Shown here: positions 1 to 6,601 of the stretch, piece by piece
Layout of the letters: each line of letters opens with the position of its first letter
Numbering within the stretch: position 1 is the first letter of the stretch
Assembly (NCBI GenBank): GCA_028712915.1
Contig: JAQTPJ010000045.1
Coordinates: forward strand, 1-6,848
Length of the DNA stretch: 6,848 bases
Reading direction: 5' to 3'
DNA from: Candidatus Omnitrophota bacterium
Lineage (GTDB): Bacteria; Omnitrophota; Gorgyraeia; Velamenicoccales; JABMQK01
Program-made: the position numbers and the translations under genes
Notes under the pieces: generated by a model
Databases searched by the model: none
Told to the model about the DNA's origin: nothing
Seen by the model: the letters and a program-made list of their open reading frames with translations, nothing else

Positions 1-335
1 CATTAGGATTATTCAGCTGGGTTTTTTCAGCCAGCGGTTTATTCAAAGGAGATTTCTTGTTTGCAATCTTGGCAGGCGGTGCGGTTTTAGGGGCGTTATT
101 TATGGCTACTGATTATGTAACCGCGCCTTTGACTAAGAAAGGAAAAGTTATTTTTGGCGTCGGCTGCGGCCTTTTGACATTTGTAATCAGAAGGTGGGGA
201 GGTTATCCCGAGGGAGTTTCCTACGCGATATTGATGATGAATGCCGCAACGCCTATAATCGATCGTTTTAGCCGTCCCAGAAAATACGGCTGGAGTCAAA
301 TGAAGACGCAACTTACGGAGCGCAAGCGAGCATAA
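1..335 (+). CDS. rnfD: RnfD, membrane subunit of the Rnf complex (3' part only)
   Basis: This is the C-terminal 110 residues of RnfD, an integral membrane, FMN-carrying subunit of the ion-translocating ferredoxin:NAD+ oxidoreductase. The reading frame is open from base 3, so the TTG at 57 is internal and not a start. Family hallmarks visible are [14 protein letters not shown], the [19 protein letters not shown] stretch and the end motif [14 protein letters not shown]. Two or three hydrophobic helices are evident. The covalent-FMN threonine region expected earlier in the protein lies left of the window. Known RnfD proteins end soon after the PR-x-YG motif. Here 13 more residues ([13 protein letters not shown]) and the stop codon are read from a palindromic repeat that begins at about 294. 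The gene should follow rnfC and precedes rnfG. Identity is secure; the native C-terminus is not. Confidence 0.95.
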   Translation, partial: LGLFSWVFSASGLFKGDFLFAILAGGAVLGALFMATDYVTAPLTKKGKVIFGVGCGLLTFVIRRWGGYPEGVSYAILMMNAATPIIDRFSRPRKYGWSQMKTQLTERKRA

Positions 336-487
336 GTTGCTGTCTGAATTTGACCCCGCACCTTTTTAGTATTGAATAATTTTAACGATTAATTATTTAA
401 AGTCTTTGAATATGTAAAAGGTGCGGGGTTCAATTCGCGCATATAACTTACATCGTCTTCGGCTCTGTAAGTTATGCGCTCATTGAA
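294..487. repeat. Composite palindromic (REP/MITE-like) element between rnfD and rnfG
   Basis: Three nested or adjacent stems can be drawn. The left hairpin pairs 295-301, 304-307 and 308-315 with 348-354, 342-345 and 333-340; it has a one-base bulge, a tandem A.G/G.A mismatch and a 17-base loop containing gcaa. The right hairpin pairs 429-434, 437-441 and 444-452 with 482-487, 475-479 and 466-474; it has a two-base bulge, a 2x2 mismatch and a loop containing cttcgg. The core aaaaggtgcggggt at 416-429 is the exact reverse complement of 353-366. Extending both arms to 21 bases (346-366 and 416-436) leaves two mismatches. The AT-rich centre holds another stem, 372-381 with 391-400. The left hairpin on the plus strand resembles the right hairpin on the minus strand, so these look like two inverted copies of one unit. 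No transposase is encoded, which fits a non-autonomous element mobilised in trans (inference). Confidence 0.85.
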
Positions 488-492
488 GGAGG
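486..492 (+). promoter_or_regulatory. Shine-Dalgarno site that sets the rnfG start
   Basis: AAGGAGG stands five bases before the ATG at 498, an ideal ribosome binding site. It selects that ATG over the in-frame ATG at 474, which lies inside the right arm of the upstream hairpin and has no such site. The outermost stem bases of that hairpin (486-487) overlap the first two bases of the site, so folding of the mRNA could affect access. Confidence 0.8.
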
Positions 493-497
493 AAAAG

Positions 498-1031
498 ATG
501 ATTCGCTACGGTTTTATTTTGCTGCTTATATGTTTATGCGCGTCGTTAGTCTTGGGCGTGACTTATCAGTTTACGCATTCGCGCATTGAGGCGCAGCTGG
601 TCAGTGAAGAAAAAGATGCCTTGGGCGAAATATTTAGTGAAGCAACCGGGTTTGAGCAGAAAACTTTAGGCGAGAAGGATTATTATTCAGCCAAAAAAGA
701 CGATAAGGCGCTTGGCTATATTATTAAGGTAGACGCGAAAGGGTATGGCGGGATAATAAGTATGCTTGTAGGTTTTGATTTTAACGGCGAGATTAAAGGT
801 ATTGAGATTTTATCGCAGAGTGAGACTCCCGGCTTAGGGGCAAAGATAAATGAAATACGCTACGGCGAAAACAAACCGTGGTTTTTGAAACAATTCGAAG
901 GCAAAAATGCGAAGGGGCTGGAGCTGGGCGGGGATATCCAGGCTATTACCGCAGCGACTATCAGCTCGCGGGCTGTTTTAGAGGGAGTTAAGAAAGAAGT
1001 CACGGATTTTCTTTCTAGGGTTAAAGACTAA
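498..1031 (+). CDS. rnfG: RnfG, FMN-binding subunit of the Rnf complex
   Basis: RnfG carries a covalently bound FMN on the outer face of the membrane and passes electrons within the Rnf complex. The protein is 177 residues from the chosen ATG. It has one N-terminal membrane helix (about residues 4-22, FILLLICLCASLVLGV), then a soluble FMN_bind domain. The family motif SQSETPGLGAKI lies near residues 107-118. The flavin attachment site reads DIQAITAATISSRAV, so the usual [S/T]GAT is TAAT here; the expected flavin-linked threonine is about residue 154. Attachment would need an ApbE-type flavin transferase, not present in this window. An extension to the ATG at 474 would add eight charged residues read from the repeat, and is less likely. 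The stop codon directly abuts the rnfE start, implying coupled translation. Confidence 0.95.
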   Translation: MIRYGFILLLICLCASLVLGVTYQFTHSRIEAQLVSEEKDALGEIFSEATGFEQKTLGEKDYYSAKKDDKALGYIIKVDAKGYGGIISMLVGFDFNGEIKGIEILSQSETPGLGAKINEIRYGENKPWFLKQFEGKNAKGLELGGDIQAITAATISSRAVLEGVKKEVTDFLSRVKD

Positions 1032-1640
1032 ATGAAGAAACTATTTCAGGAATTCAAAAAAGGCATCACCGTTGAGAATCCTACCTTTGGTTTAGTTCTA
1101 GGGCTTTGCCCAACATTGGCTGTTTCAACTACGGTGATAAACGCTATTGGAATGGGTATCGCGGCTACGTTTGTGCTGTTGGGTTCAAATATAATAATTT
1201 CTTTTATCAAGAATATGATTCCCAGGGAAATCAGGCTGCCATCTTTTATTGTGGTAATAGCCACTTTTGTCACGATTGTAGAATTGGTTATGAAGGCATA
1301 TTTTCCGGCGCTGGGGAAATCTCTGGGGATATTTGTCCCTTTGATAGTAGTCAATTGTATTATTATGGGCAGGGCAGAGGCCTTTGCCTCCAAGAATAAG
1401 GTTTTACCTTCGATACTTGATGCTTTAGGCATGGGTATCGGTTTTACTATGGCGTTAATCGTCGTCGCTTCTATACGCGAGATATTGGGCTCGGGCACAT
1501 TTTTAGGCAGGCCGCTATTGAAAGGTTTTGAGCCGATGTTAATATTTGTGCTTGCCCCCGGGGCGTTATTGACCTTAGGCGTCTTAATCGGCATTACGAA
1601 TTTCTGTAAATTAAAGAAAAAAACAACCTGCAAAGCATAA
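1032..1640 (+). CDS. rnfE: RnfE, membrane subunit of the Rnf complex
   Basis: RnfE is a polytopic inner-membrane protein that pairs with its paralogue RnfA to form the core of the Rnf complex. In known structures the two share a [2Fe-2S] cluster in the membrane. The 202 residues match the family length and show about six hydrophobic helices. Diagnostic motifs are GITVENPTFGLVLGLCPTLAV (Cys26 within LGLCP), a VVNCIIMGRAEAFAS stretch (Cys109) and SIREILGSGTFLG. Cys26 and Cys109 are the expected cluster ligands. The ATG begins immediately after the rnfG stop with no intergenic base and only a weak AGGG upstream, so translation is probably coupled to rnfG. A long open frame on the opposite strand is only a shadow. 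Confidence 0.96.
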   Translation: MKKLFQEFKKGITVENPTFGLVLGLCPTLAVSTTVINAIGMGIAATFVLLGSNIIISFIKNMIPREIRLPSFIVVIATFVTIVELVMKAYFPALGKSLGIFVPLIVVNCIIMGRAEAFASKNKVLPSILDALGMGIGFTMALIVVASIREILGSGTFLGRPLLKGFEPMLIFVLAPGALLTLGVLIGITNFCKLKKKTTCKA

Positions 1641-1655
1641 CGGGATTGTAAAAAT

Positions 1656-2264
1656 ATGGACATACAGCGAGTAATATTTATAGTTATCAGCATGGTTTTT
1701 ATCAATAACTTTATCCTCTCGAAGTTCCTGGGGCTATGCCCGTTTTTGGGAGTATCAAAAGAGACAAAATCCGCCCTTCAAATGGGCTATGCGGTAATTT
1801 TCGTGATGACGCTCTCGGCAGTCATTACCTGGCTGGTTTACCGTTTTATTCTGATACCTTTTCATCTGGAATACCTTCGTACAATCAGTTTTATTTTAGT
1901 AATAGCCGCGTTTGTGCAATTTATAGAGATGTTTATCCAAAAGACATCCCCGGCGCTCTATCGGGCGTTAGGAATTTACCTGCCTTTGATTACTACGAAT
2001 TGCGCTGTGTTGGGCGTTACCGTTTTAAATATTAATGATTTTTTCAAAGGAAGCGTGCCGATAAAAGCGAGTTTTATGCTTGCTACGCTCCAGGCTTTCT
2101 TTGCGGGTATAGGTTTTACGCTGGCATTATTGCTGATGTCGGGAATCAGGGAGAGGTTGGATTTAGTGGATATCCCGGAAAGTTTAAAAGGGATACCCAT
2201 TGCTTTTATAATAGCTTCTTTGATGAGCCTAGCATTTATGGGGTTCATAGGATTTAAACCATAA
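1656..2264 (+). CDS. rnfA: RnfA, membrane subunit of the Rnf complex
   Basis: RnfA is the inverted-topology partner of RnfE in the membrane core of the Rnf complex. The protein is 202 residues, close to the usual 190-200, with about six hydrophobic helices. The signature FILSKFLGLCPFLGVS near the N-terminus carries Cys28, and LPLITTNCAVLGV carries Cys116; these are the expected ligands for the RnfA share of the intramembrane [2Fe-2S] cluster. Later family motifs include LQAFFAGIGFTLALLLMSGIRERL. The gene starts 15 bases after the rnfE stop, with a weak GGGA about ten bases before the ATG. The C-terminus is hydrophobic up to the stop, as is usual. Confidence 0.96.
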   Translation: MDIQRVIFIVISMVFINNFILSKFLGLCPFLGVSKETKSALQMGYAVIFVMTLSAVITWLVYRFILIPFHLEYLRTISFILVIAAFVQFIEMFIQKTSPALYRALGIYLPLITTNCAVLGVTVLNINDFFKGSVPIKASFMLATLQAFFAGIGFTLALLLMSGIRERLDLVDIPESLKGIPIAFIIASLMSLAFMGFIGFKP

Positions 2265-2269
2265 TAATT

Positions 2270-3061
2270 ATGGAAATATTACTCGCGGTTATAACATTGG
2301 GCGGTTTAGGTTTGTTGTTCGGCCTGGGATTGGCATTAGCGTCGAAGAAATTCTACGTAAAAAACGATCCAAGGTTAGAAAAAATTATTATAAATCTTCC
2401 CGGAGCAAATTGCGGAGCCTGCGGAATGGCAGGCTGCATGGGTTTTGCTGAAGGGCTTATAAGCGGCAAGTGCACTATAGATAAATGCCCGGTTACCGAG
2501 CCTGAGAAGAAGACGGAAATCGCTAATTTCTTGGGTCACAAGTTGTCCGAAACAGTAAAGACAGTCGCGGTTTTGCACTGCGGCGGTGGGAATAAAGTAA
2601 AAGACAGGTTTAAATACGAAGGCATTAAGGATTGCAACGCGGCGAACCTGCTTCATGGTGGGCAAAAGGCCTGCATATATGGTTGTTTGGGATTTGGCAG
2701 TTGTGTTAAGGTTTGTCCTTTTGGCGCGATAAAGATGAATGAAGAAACTGGCTTGCCGGAAGTCGACGAAGAAAAATGCACCGCCTGCGGCAAGTGTGTA
2801 GAAACCTGCCCTAAGAAATTATTCAGCCTGGTGCCGGCTGATAAGAAATATTACACGAAGTGTTCGTCTTTAGATTTTGGAAAAGCTGTTTTGGATGTTT
2901 GTCCTGTAGGTTGTATTGGCTGCCGTAAATGCGAAAAATCCTGCCCGCAGCAGGCAATAAAAGTTATTAATAATTTAGCGGTATTCGACTATAAGAAATG
3001 CCGTAATACCGGAGAGTGCTTTAAAGTTTGTCCCAGAAAGTGTATAATAAAGAAGGGCTAA
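2270..3061 (+). CDS. rnfB: RnfB, iron-sulfur subunit of the Rnf complex
   Basis: RnfB accepts electrons from reduced ferredoxin on the cytoplasmic side and feeds them into the Rnf complex. It is of the long, many-cluster type (263 residues; the E. coli relative RsxB is about 190). An N-terminal membrane helix covers about residues 3-24. A [4Fe-4S] domain with Cys48, Cys51, Cys56 and Cys73 follows (C-x2-C-x4-C-x16-C). Ferredoxin-type motifs come next: Cys135/139/145/149, Cys170/173/176/180 and Cys215/218/221/225. The last motif is irregular: Cys244, then Thr247 where a cysteine is expected, then Cys250 and Cys254, with an extra Cys258. Cys104, Cys122, Cys198 and Cys211 are further cysteines. 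The gene starts five bases after the rnfA stop without a clear ribosome binding site, suggesting re-initiation. Confidence 0.96.
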   Translation: MEILLAVITLGGLGLLFGLGLALASKKFYVKNDPRLEKIIINLPGANCGACGMAGCMGFAEGLISGKCTIDKCPVTEPEKKTEIANFLGHKLSETVKTVAVLHCGGGNKVKDRFKYEGIKDCNAANLLHGGQKACIYGCLGFGSCVKVCPFGAIKMNEETGLPEVDEEKCTACGKCVETCPKKLFSLVPADKKYYTKCSSLDFGKAVLDVCPVGCIGCRKCEKSCPQQAIKVINNLAVFDYKKCRNTGECFKVCPRKCIIKKG

Positions 3062-3062
3062 T

Positions 3063-3668
3063 ATGATGAATATAGCAGTATTTTGTTCTGGTAATGGCAC
3101 TAACCTGCAGGCAATAATCAATGCCGTAAAGAGCAGGAAGTTGAAATCGGTGAAGATTGCTTTGGTTGTCAGCGATAATCCCGGCGCCTATGCTTTGGCG
3201 CGGGCAAAAAAAGCGGGAATAAAAACTCTGGTTGTTGAACGTTCTCAGTTTGCCGCAAAAAGCGATTTTGAGAAACAGATTATAGGAAGTCTTAAAAAAG
3301 AAAATGTCAGGTTGATAGTCCTGGCGGGTTTTATGCGTATTATAGGAGAAGACATCTTAAGGGAGTATAAAGGAAAGATCTTGAATATCCATCCGGCGCT
3401 GCTTCCTTCATTTAAAGGCGCGCACGGGATTAAAGACGCTTTTGATTATGGCGTAAAAGCCACAGGCGTTACAGTCCATCTTGTAGACGACAAGATGGAT
3501 CACGGCCCTATAATTCTGCAGGAGGCAATACCTGTTAAAGGAAACGACACTTTAGAATCTTTGGAGAGCCGCATACACAAAGTTGAACACAAACTTTACT
3601 ATAAAGCTATCGATTTATTAGTAAAAGGCAGGATAAAGATTAGAGGCAGGAAGATAGGGATTATTTAA
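3063..3668 (+). CDS. purN: Phosphoribosylglycinamide formyltransferase
   Basis: PurN transfers a formyl group from 10-formyltetrahydrofolate to glycinamide ribonucleotide, the third step of purine synthesis, in the cytoplasm. The 201 residues cover the whole formyltransferase fold (E. coli PurN is 212). The N-terminal phosphate-binding loop reads CSGNGTNLQAII. The active-site block contains GFMRIIG, then ILNIHPALLPSF with catalytic Asn108 and His110, and VDDKMDHGPIILQ with Asp146, equivalent to E. coli Asn106, His108 and Asp144. The start is one base after the rnfB stop; ATG codons at 3063 and 3066 are both served by the GAAGGG at 3052-3057. Its place at the end of an rnf operon is unusual but the spacing implies co-transcription. 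Confidence 0.95.
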   Translation: MMNIAVFCSGNGTNLQAIINAVKSRKLKSVKIALVVSDNPGAYALARAKKAGIKTLVVERSQFAAKSDFEKQIIGSLKKENVRLIVLAGFMRIIGEDILREYKGKILNIHPALLPSFKGAHGIKDAFDYGVKATGVTVHLVDDKMDHGPIILQEAIPVKGNDTLESLESRIHKVEHKLYYKAIDLLVKGRIKIRGRKIGII

Positions 3669-3728
3669 TCCGCACTACAAGCCGCACATAAGGTTCCGTT
3701 AGGATATTCTTAGAAATATAACTGATGT

Positions 3729-4727
3729 TTAGAGGTTGGGTTCCTGCGGTGAGGAGTCAGGAATATTATTGGTAAATTTATTTATCAGCCTTGTTTTGCT
3801 GAACGATAACTTATCTTTTGTAATGATGTTGTTTATTTCCACGAACGAAAAGTCGGTAAATTGATATTTCGTAGTTACCTCATAAACGCCTCTTAAAAGT
3901 ATTTCATCCAAATTCTCCAGCGTTTTTAATTCCTCGGTTTTATACTTTTCCATTTCATTTATCTTACTTCTCACATTGCTTACAATTTGCTCCCTTAAGA
4001 AATCAACCAACGATATATCGTTATATTCAATATGCAGGCCGTATTTATCGTTTACGATATCCTTGCTGCCGTCTGCCTTGAGAATCATCCTGTTATAGAA
4101 TTCATCCGAAGGCAGCATATTCAGGAGGAATTGTTCCATATCCAGGCGGTGTATGACGAATGTTATCTTTATGCCGTTTTTAATATCTGCAAGGTAGATG
4201 ACAAAGAAGTTTATATCCTGGGTACTGGAAATAATATCGCCGATAGCGTAATAGGTCTTTTGCAGGATTTCTATCGCTGTATGGGTAAAATCCTGGTATA
4301 ACGTTGTGCCGCCTACGGCTTTCCTGAATATGTCGCGTTCTTTGGTTTTTTCTTCGGCGGTGTATTTTAGGAATGCATAGTTAATATCAAAAGAGGAGTT
4401 ATCGTATTGGCAGTTTATATCCAAGAATTTTATATTTTTATCAGGCGTCACGCCGCCCGTGACAGGAGAGCAATTAATCGTCAGAAGGTCTTTTTCGGTG
4501 GCTATATATATCCAGAATGTTTTGCCTGATATCCTGGTAGAGGTATGAAGGGGGTAATTTAGCTGTGTGGTTTTGTTGAAACTGTCCAAAAACTTCTTTT
4601 CTAAATCAGTCTCTACGACAGCAGGAGCCCTACGCGAACAACTTATAATTATCGGCAGGCCAACGCTAATAATTAGCGCTATCAGGGCGGGCTTTATTAA
4701 ATTCTTTAAAGATAATTTCAATTTCAT
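3729..4727 (-). CDS. Predicted lipoprotein of unknown function
   Basis: I do not recognise the family. From the ATG at 4727 the protein has 332 residues. The N-terminus looks like a lipoprotein signal: a basic stretch (MKLKLSLKNLIK), a hydrophobic core and a lipobox IIS-C with Cys30, followed by Ser and Arg. The rest is a mixed alpha/beta soluble domain with Cys86 and Cys106 and a charged helical segment near residues 255-280 that might form a short coiled coil. The frame stays open upstream to a TTG at 4775, but that start would bury the signal behind 16 polar residues, so 4727 is preferred. No strong ribosome binding site is seen. The gene overlaps the end of the upstream protease gene by 62 bases, so translation is probably coupled, and a functional link in the envelope is plausible but unproven. 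Confidence 0.75.
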   Translation of the reverse strand: MKLKLSLKNLIKPALIALIISVGLPIIISCSRRAPAVVETDLEKKFLDSFNKTTQLNYPLHTSTRISGKTFWIYIATEKDLLTINCSPVTGGVTPDKNIKFLDINCQYDNSSFDINYAFLKYTAEEKTKERDIFRKAVGGTTLYQDFTHTAIEILQKTYYAIGDIISSTQDINFFVIYLADIKNGIKITFVIHRLDMEQFLLNMLPSDEFYNRMILKADGSKDIVNDKYGLHIEYNDISLVDFLREQIVSNVRSKINEMEKYKTEELKTLENLDEILLRGVYEVTTKYQFTDFSFVEINNIITKDKLSFSKTRLINKFTNNIPDSSPQEPNL

Positions 4728-6378
4728 CGTAATCCAGTTCTTGTTTATCCACGAGTTCTTTGGCAAAGCGTTCAAGTATGGGCCTTTCTTTTAGGAGGAG
4801 TTCCTCAACTTCTTTGAGGCATTTTTCCAGTATTTCTTGAGTGTCTTTATCTAATTGTTCTTTTACTTTTTCCGAGATAATAGAACTATTGCTGCCTCTT
4901 GACCAGGCGGAAGGCTGTGATATGAGGCGGGCATAGTTGCCCAATATCCCTGTGTTGCCCATACCCCAGCGCCAGACCATATCGTGCGCATAATTTAACG
5001 CCTGGCGGAAATCTTCGTCTACGCCTGTGGTGGTGGTATTATATTTTATTTTTTCCGCCGCGTAACTGCCTAGGCAGACTTTTATTTCGGCAAGTAATTT
5101 CTCGCGGTCGTAATTGTGTATCTCTTCGCGCGGGACATGATAGACAACGCCCAGAGTGCCTGCGCGCGGGATAATAGATGCTTTCATTACATCGTCAGTG
5201 GGGTTCAACAGGTATGCCACAATGGCATGGCCTGCTTCGTGATAAGCGGTCATTTCTTTTTCGTGCGGGCCTAGTTTGATGTTGCGCTTTACGCCCAGCT
5301 CAATCCTGTCCATTGCCTCGTTTATCTCTTTTATGGTGACGTTAGTCTTTGAGTTTCTTACGGCAAGCAGGGCGGATTCTCTTACTAGGTTGGAAATATC
5401 AGCCGGGCTTTTTTGGACAGCACGGCGGGCGAGTCGCGGTATGTTCAAAGACGAGTCATATTTTACTTTTTTTAGATAGTATTCAAATAATTTTTCCCTG
5501 TCTTCCAATCCCGGCAGCCCTACGTGTATTATACGGTCAAATCTTCCCGGCCTTAAAAGGGCCTGGTCTAAGAAATATAAAGGGGCATTGGTTGCGCCAA
5601 TCAGGACTACGTTTAAATCTTTATCTTTTAACCCGTCCATCTCCACAAGGAGCTGGTTTAGGGTTGTGTTGAATTCTGTCTGTCCGCCCATACCGCTGTC
5701 TGCGGAACGCTGCGCGCCCACGGCATCGATTTCATCTATGAATATTATGCAGCCGCCTTCCATAGAGGCTAAGTCGCGGGCCTGTTTGAATAAAGAACGG
5801 ATTCTGCTTGCGCCTACGCCTACGAACATCTCTACGAATTCCGAGCCGGACATAGAAATAAAAGGGATGTTTGATTCCGTTGCCATAGCTTTTGCCAGAT
5901 AGGTTTTACCGCATCCTGGGGGGCCGATCATAAGTATTCCTCTTAGGATTTTTCCGCCGATACGTTGCAATTCGGCCCTGTCTTTTATTAATTTTACGAC
6001 TTCTAGCGCTTCCTGTTTTGCTTCTTCCATGCCCACAACATCGTCCCATTTAATCGCCACATCTTCGCCTTTGATCATTTTCTTTTTCTGCTGGGTAAAA
6101 CCTTGTCCGCCTTTTTTGAATAAAAGGTAATACCACAGGAATGTATAGACTACGCCGAAGACGATAGACATGACTAACTGCATGAATAATTGCAGGGGGA
6201 TAACCGCAAGTTGCGACTGCTTCATGAAACTGCCCGCGTTATTCCAGGCTTTGATCCCCGCTGTTAGAAGCATAATCAATCCCGTGCCCAGGGCGATGCC
6301 CAGGATTGCGAGAAGGATTTTTATCCAGTGCAGCATGAGGAAAAACTTTATCTTTTTCCAGCTTATGTTCTTTTTCAT
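4666..6378 (-). CDS. FtsH-family membrane AAA zinc protease with a minimal periplasmic domain
   Basis: FtsH-type proteases are ATP-driven hexamers in the inner membrane that extract and degrade membrane and short-lived soluble proteins. This protein has 570 residues. Two membrane helices sit at about 14-40 and 59-87, separated by only about 18 residues; typical FtsH has roughly 70 or more there. The AAA domain has Walker A GPPGCGKT (152-159), pore motif FVG (185-187), Walker B IIFIDEID (211-218) and arginine fingers in LLRPGRFDR (Arg276, Arg279). The M41 protease domain has HEAGH (380-384) and the third zinc ligand Asp456 in TTGVDEDF, so both activities should be intact. A helical C-terminus ends the protein. 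The ATG at 6378 has GGGGGT about ten bases upstream. It is a divergent paralogue-type FtsH; I cannot tell whether another ftsH exists elsewhere, so no symbol is given. Confidence 0.93.
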   Translation of the reverse strand: MKKNISWKKIKFFLMLHWIKILLAILGIALGTGLIMLLTAGIKAWNNAGSFMKQSQLAVIPLQLFMQLVMSIVFGVVYTFLWYYLLFKKGGQGFTQQKKKMIKGEDVAIKWDDVVGMEEAKQEALEVVKLIKDRAELQRIGGKILRGILMIGPPGCGKTYLAKAMATESNIPFISMSGSEFVEMFVGVGASRIRSLFKQARDLASMEGGCIIFIDEIDAVGAQRSADSGMGGQTEFNTTLNQLLVEMDGLKDKDLNVVLIGATNAPLYFLDQALLRPGRFDRIIHVGLPGLEDREKLFEYYLKKVKYDSSLNIPRLARRAVQKSPADISNLVRESALLAVRNSKTNVTIKEINEAMDRIELGVKRNIKLGPHEKEMTAYHEAGHAIVAYLLNPTDDVMKASIIPRAGTLGVVYHVPREEIHNYDREKLLAEIKVCLGSYAAEKIKYNTTTTGVDEDFRQALNYAHDMVWRWGMGNTGILGNYARLISQPSAWSRGSNSSIISEKVKEQLDKDTQEILEKCLKEVEELLLKERPILERFAKELVDKQELDYDEIEIIFKEFNKARPDSANY

Positions 6379-6449
6379 TTAAGTTAATACCCCCGTTTAT
6401 TTTAGGCGTGAGTTTTATACTGAAAGTAATTTAGGTAAGAATATCATAA

Positions 6450-6478
6450 AATATAACACAGAAAGAATATTAAGTCAA
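6450..6478 (-). promoter_or_regulatory. Probable sigma-70-type promoter for the FtsH-like gene
   Basis: On the minus strand TTGACT (6478-6473) and TATATT (6455-6450) are separated by exactly 17 bases. Each box matches five of six consensus positions. Transcription would start near 6443, giving a leader of about 65 bases before the ATG at 6378. This is a sequence match only. Confidence 0.6.
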
Positions 6479-6480
6479 AT

Positions 6481-6531
6481 TATTCTACTTCGTATAACCA
6501 ATATAAACAATGGTATATGCTTCGTAGAGTA
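6481..6531. repeat. Imperfect hairpin upstream of eno
   Basis: The outer stem pairs 6481-6488 with 6524-6531 (eight pairs including one G-T). After an internal loop, 6493-6496 plus 6498-6500 pair with 6511-6517, with one bulged A at 6497. The loop is AT-rich. Its role is unknown; it could be an operator-like site or part of a transcribed leader. Confidence 0.4.
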
Positions 6532-6541
6532 TTCTTGCTGG

Positions 6542-6597
6542 AATAATTCCCCGAAGCTGTACTATTATGTTCCATTGGTAAGGCGAAGGGGAATATT
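6542..6597. repeat. Imperfect inverted repeat just before the eno promoter
   Basis: ATTCCCC at 6546-6552 is the exact reverse complement of GGGGAAT at 6588-6594. Three more pairs form outside (6542-6544 with 6595-6597) after one bulged A. The loop is about 35 bases. It ends five bases before the TTGACT at 6602, a position where a regulator could bind, but no known operator is recognised. Confidence 0.4.
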
Positions 6598-6601
6598 TGG
6601 C

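Noticed and set aside
57..59. TTG as the start of a 92-residue protein
   Set aside because: The frame is open to the window edge and the upstream residues continue the RnfD sequence, so this is an internal leucine codon.
346..436. Rho-independent terminator after rnfD
   Set aside because: The T-run at 363-367 is part of the stem and pairs with the A-run at 416-419. No T-run follows the right arm, and rnfG continues the operon.
474..476. ATG at 474 as the rnfG start
   Set aside because: It lies within the repeat hairpin, lacks a ribosome binding site, and adds charged residues before the membrane helix. The ATG at 498 has AAGGAGG at ideal spacing.
1046..1705. 219-codon open frame on the minus strand across rnfE
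   Set aside because: It lies opposite a clearly conserved RnfE gene, has no family features, and its composition is what the antisense of a hydrophobic gene gives.
3669..3728. Terminator between purN and the lipoprotein gene
   Set aside because: Only a weak AT-only 5-base pairing (atatt with aatat) is present and there is no GC-rich stem with a T-run on either strand.
4728..4775. TTG at 4775 as the lipoprotein start
   Set aside because: It would put 16 polar residues before the signal sequence and enlarge the overlap with the protease gene. The ATG at 4727 gives a normal lipoprotein N-terminus.
5276..5902. Several plus-strand open frames across the protease gene
   Set aside because: They overlap each other and the AAA and linker coding sequence on the other strand, and none has a recognisable domain or a ribosome binding site.
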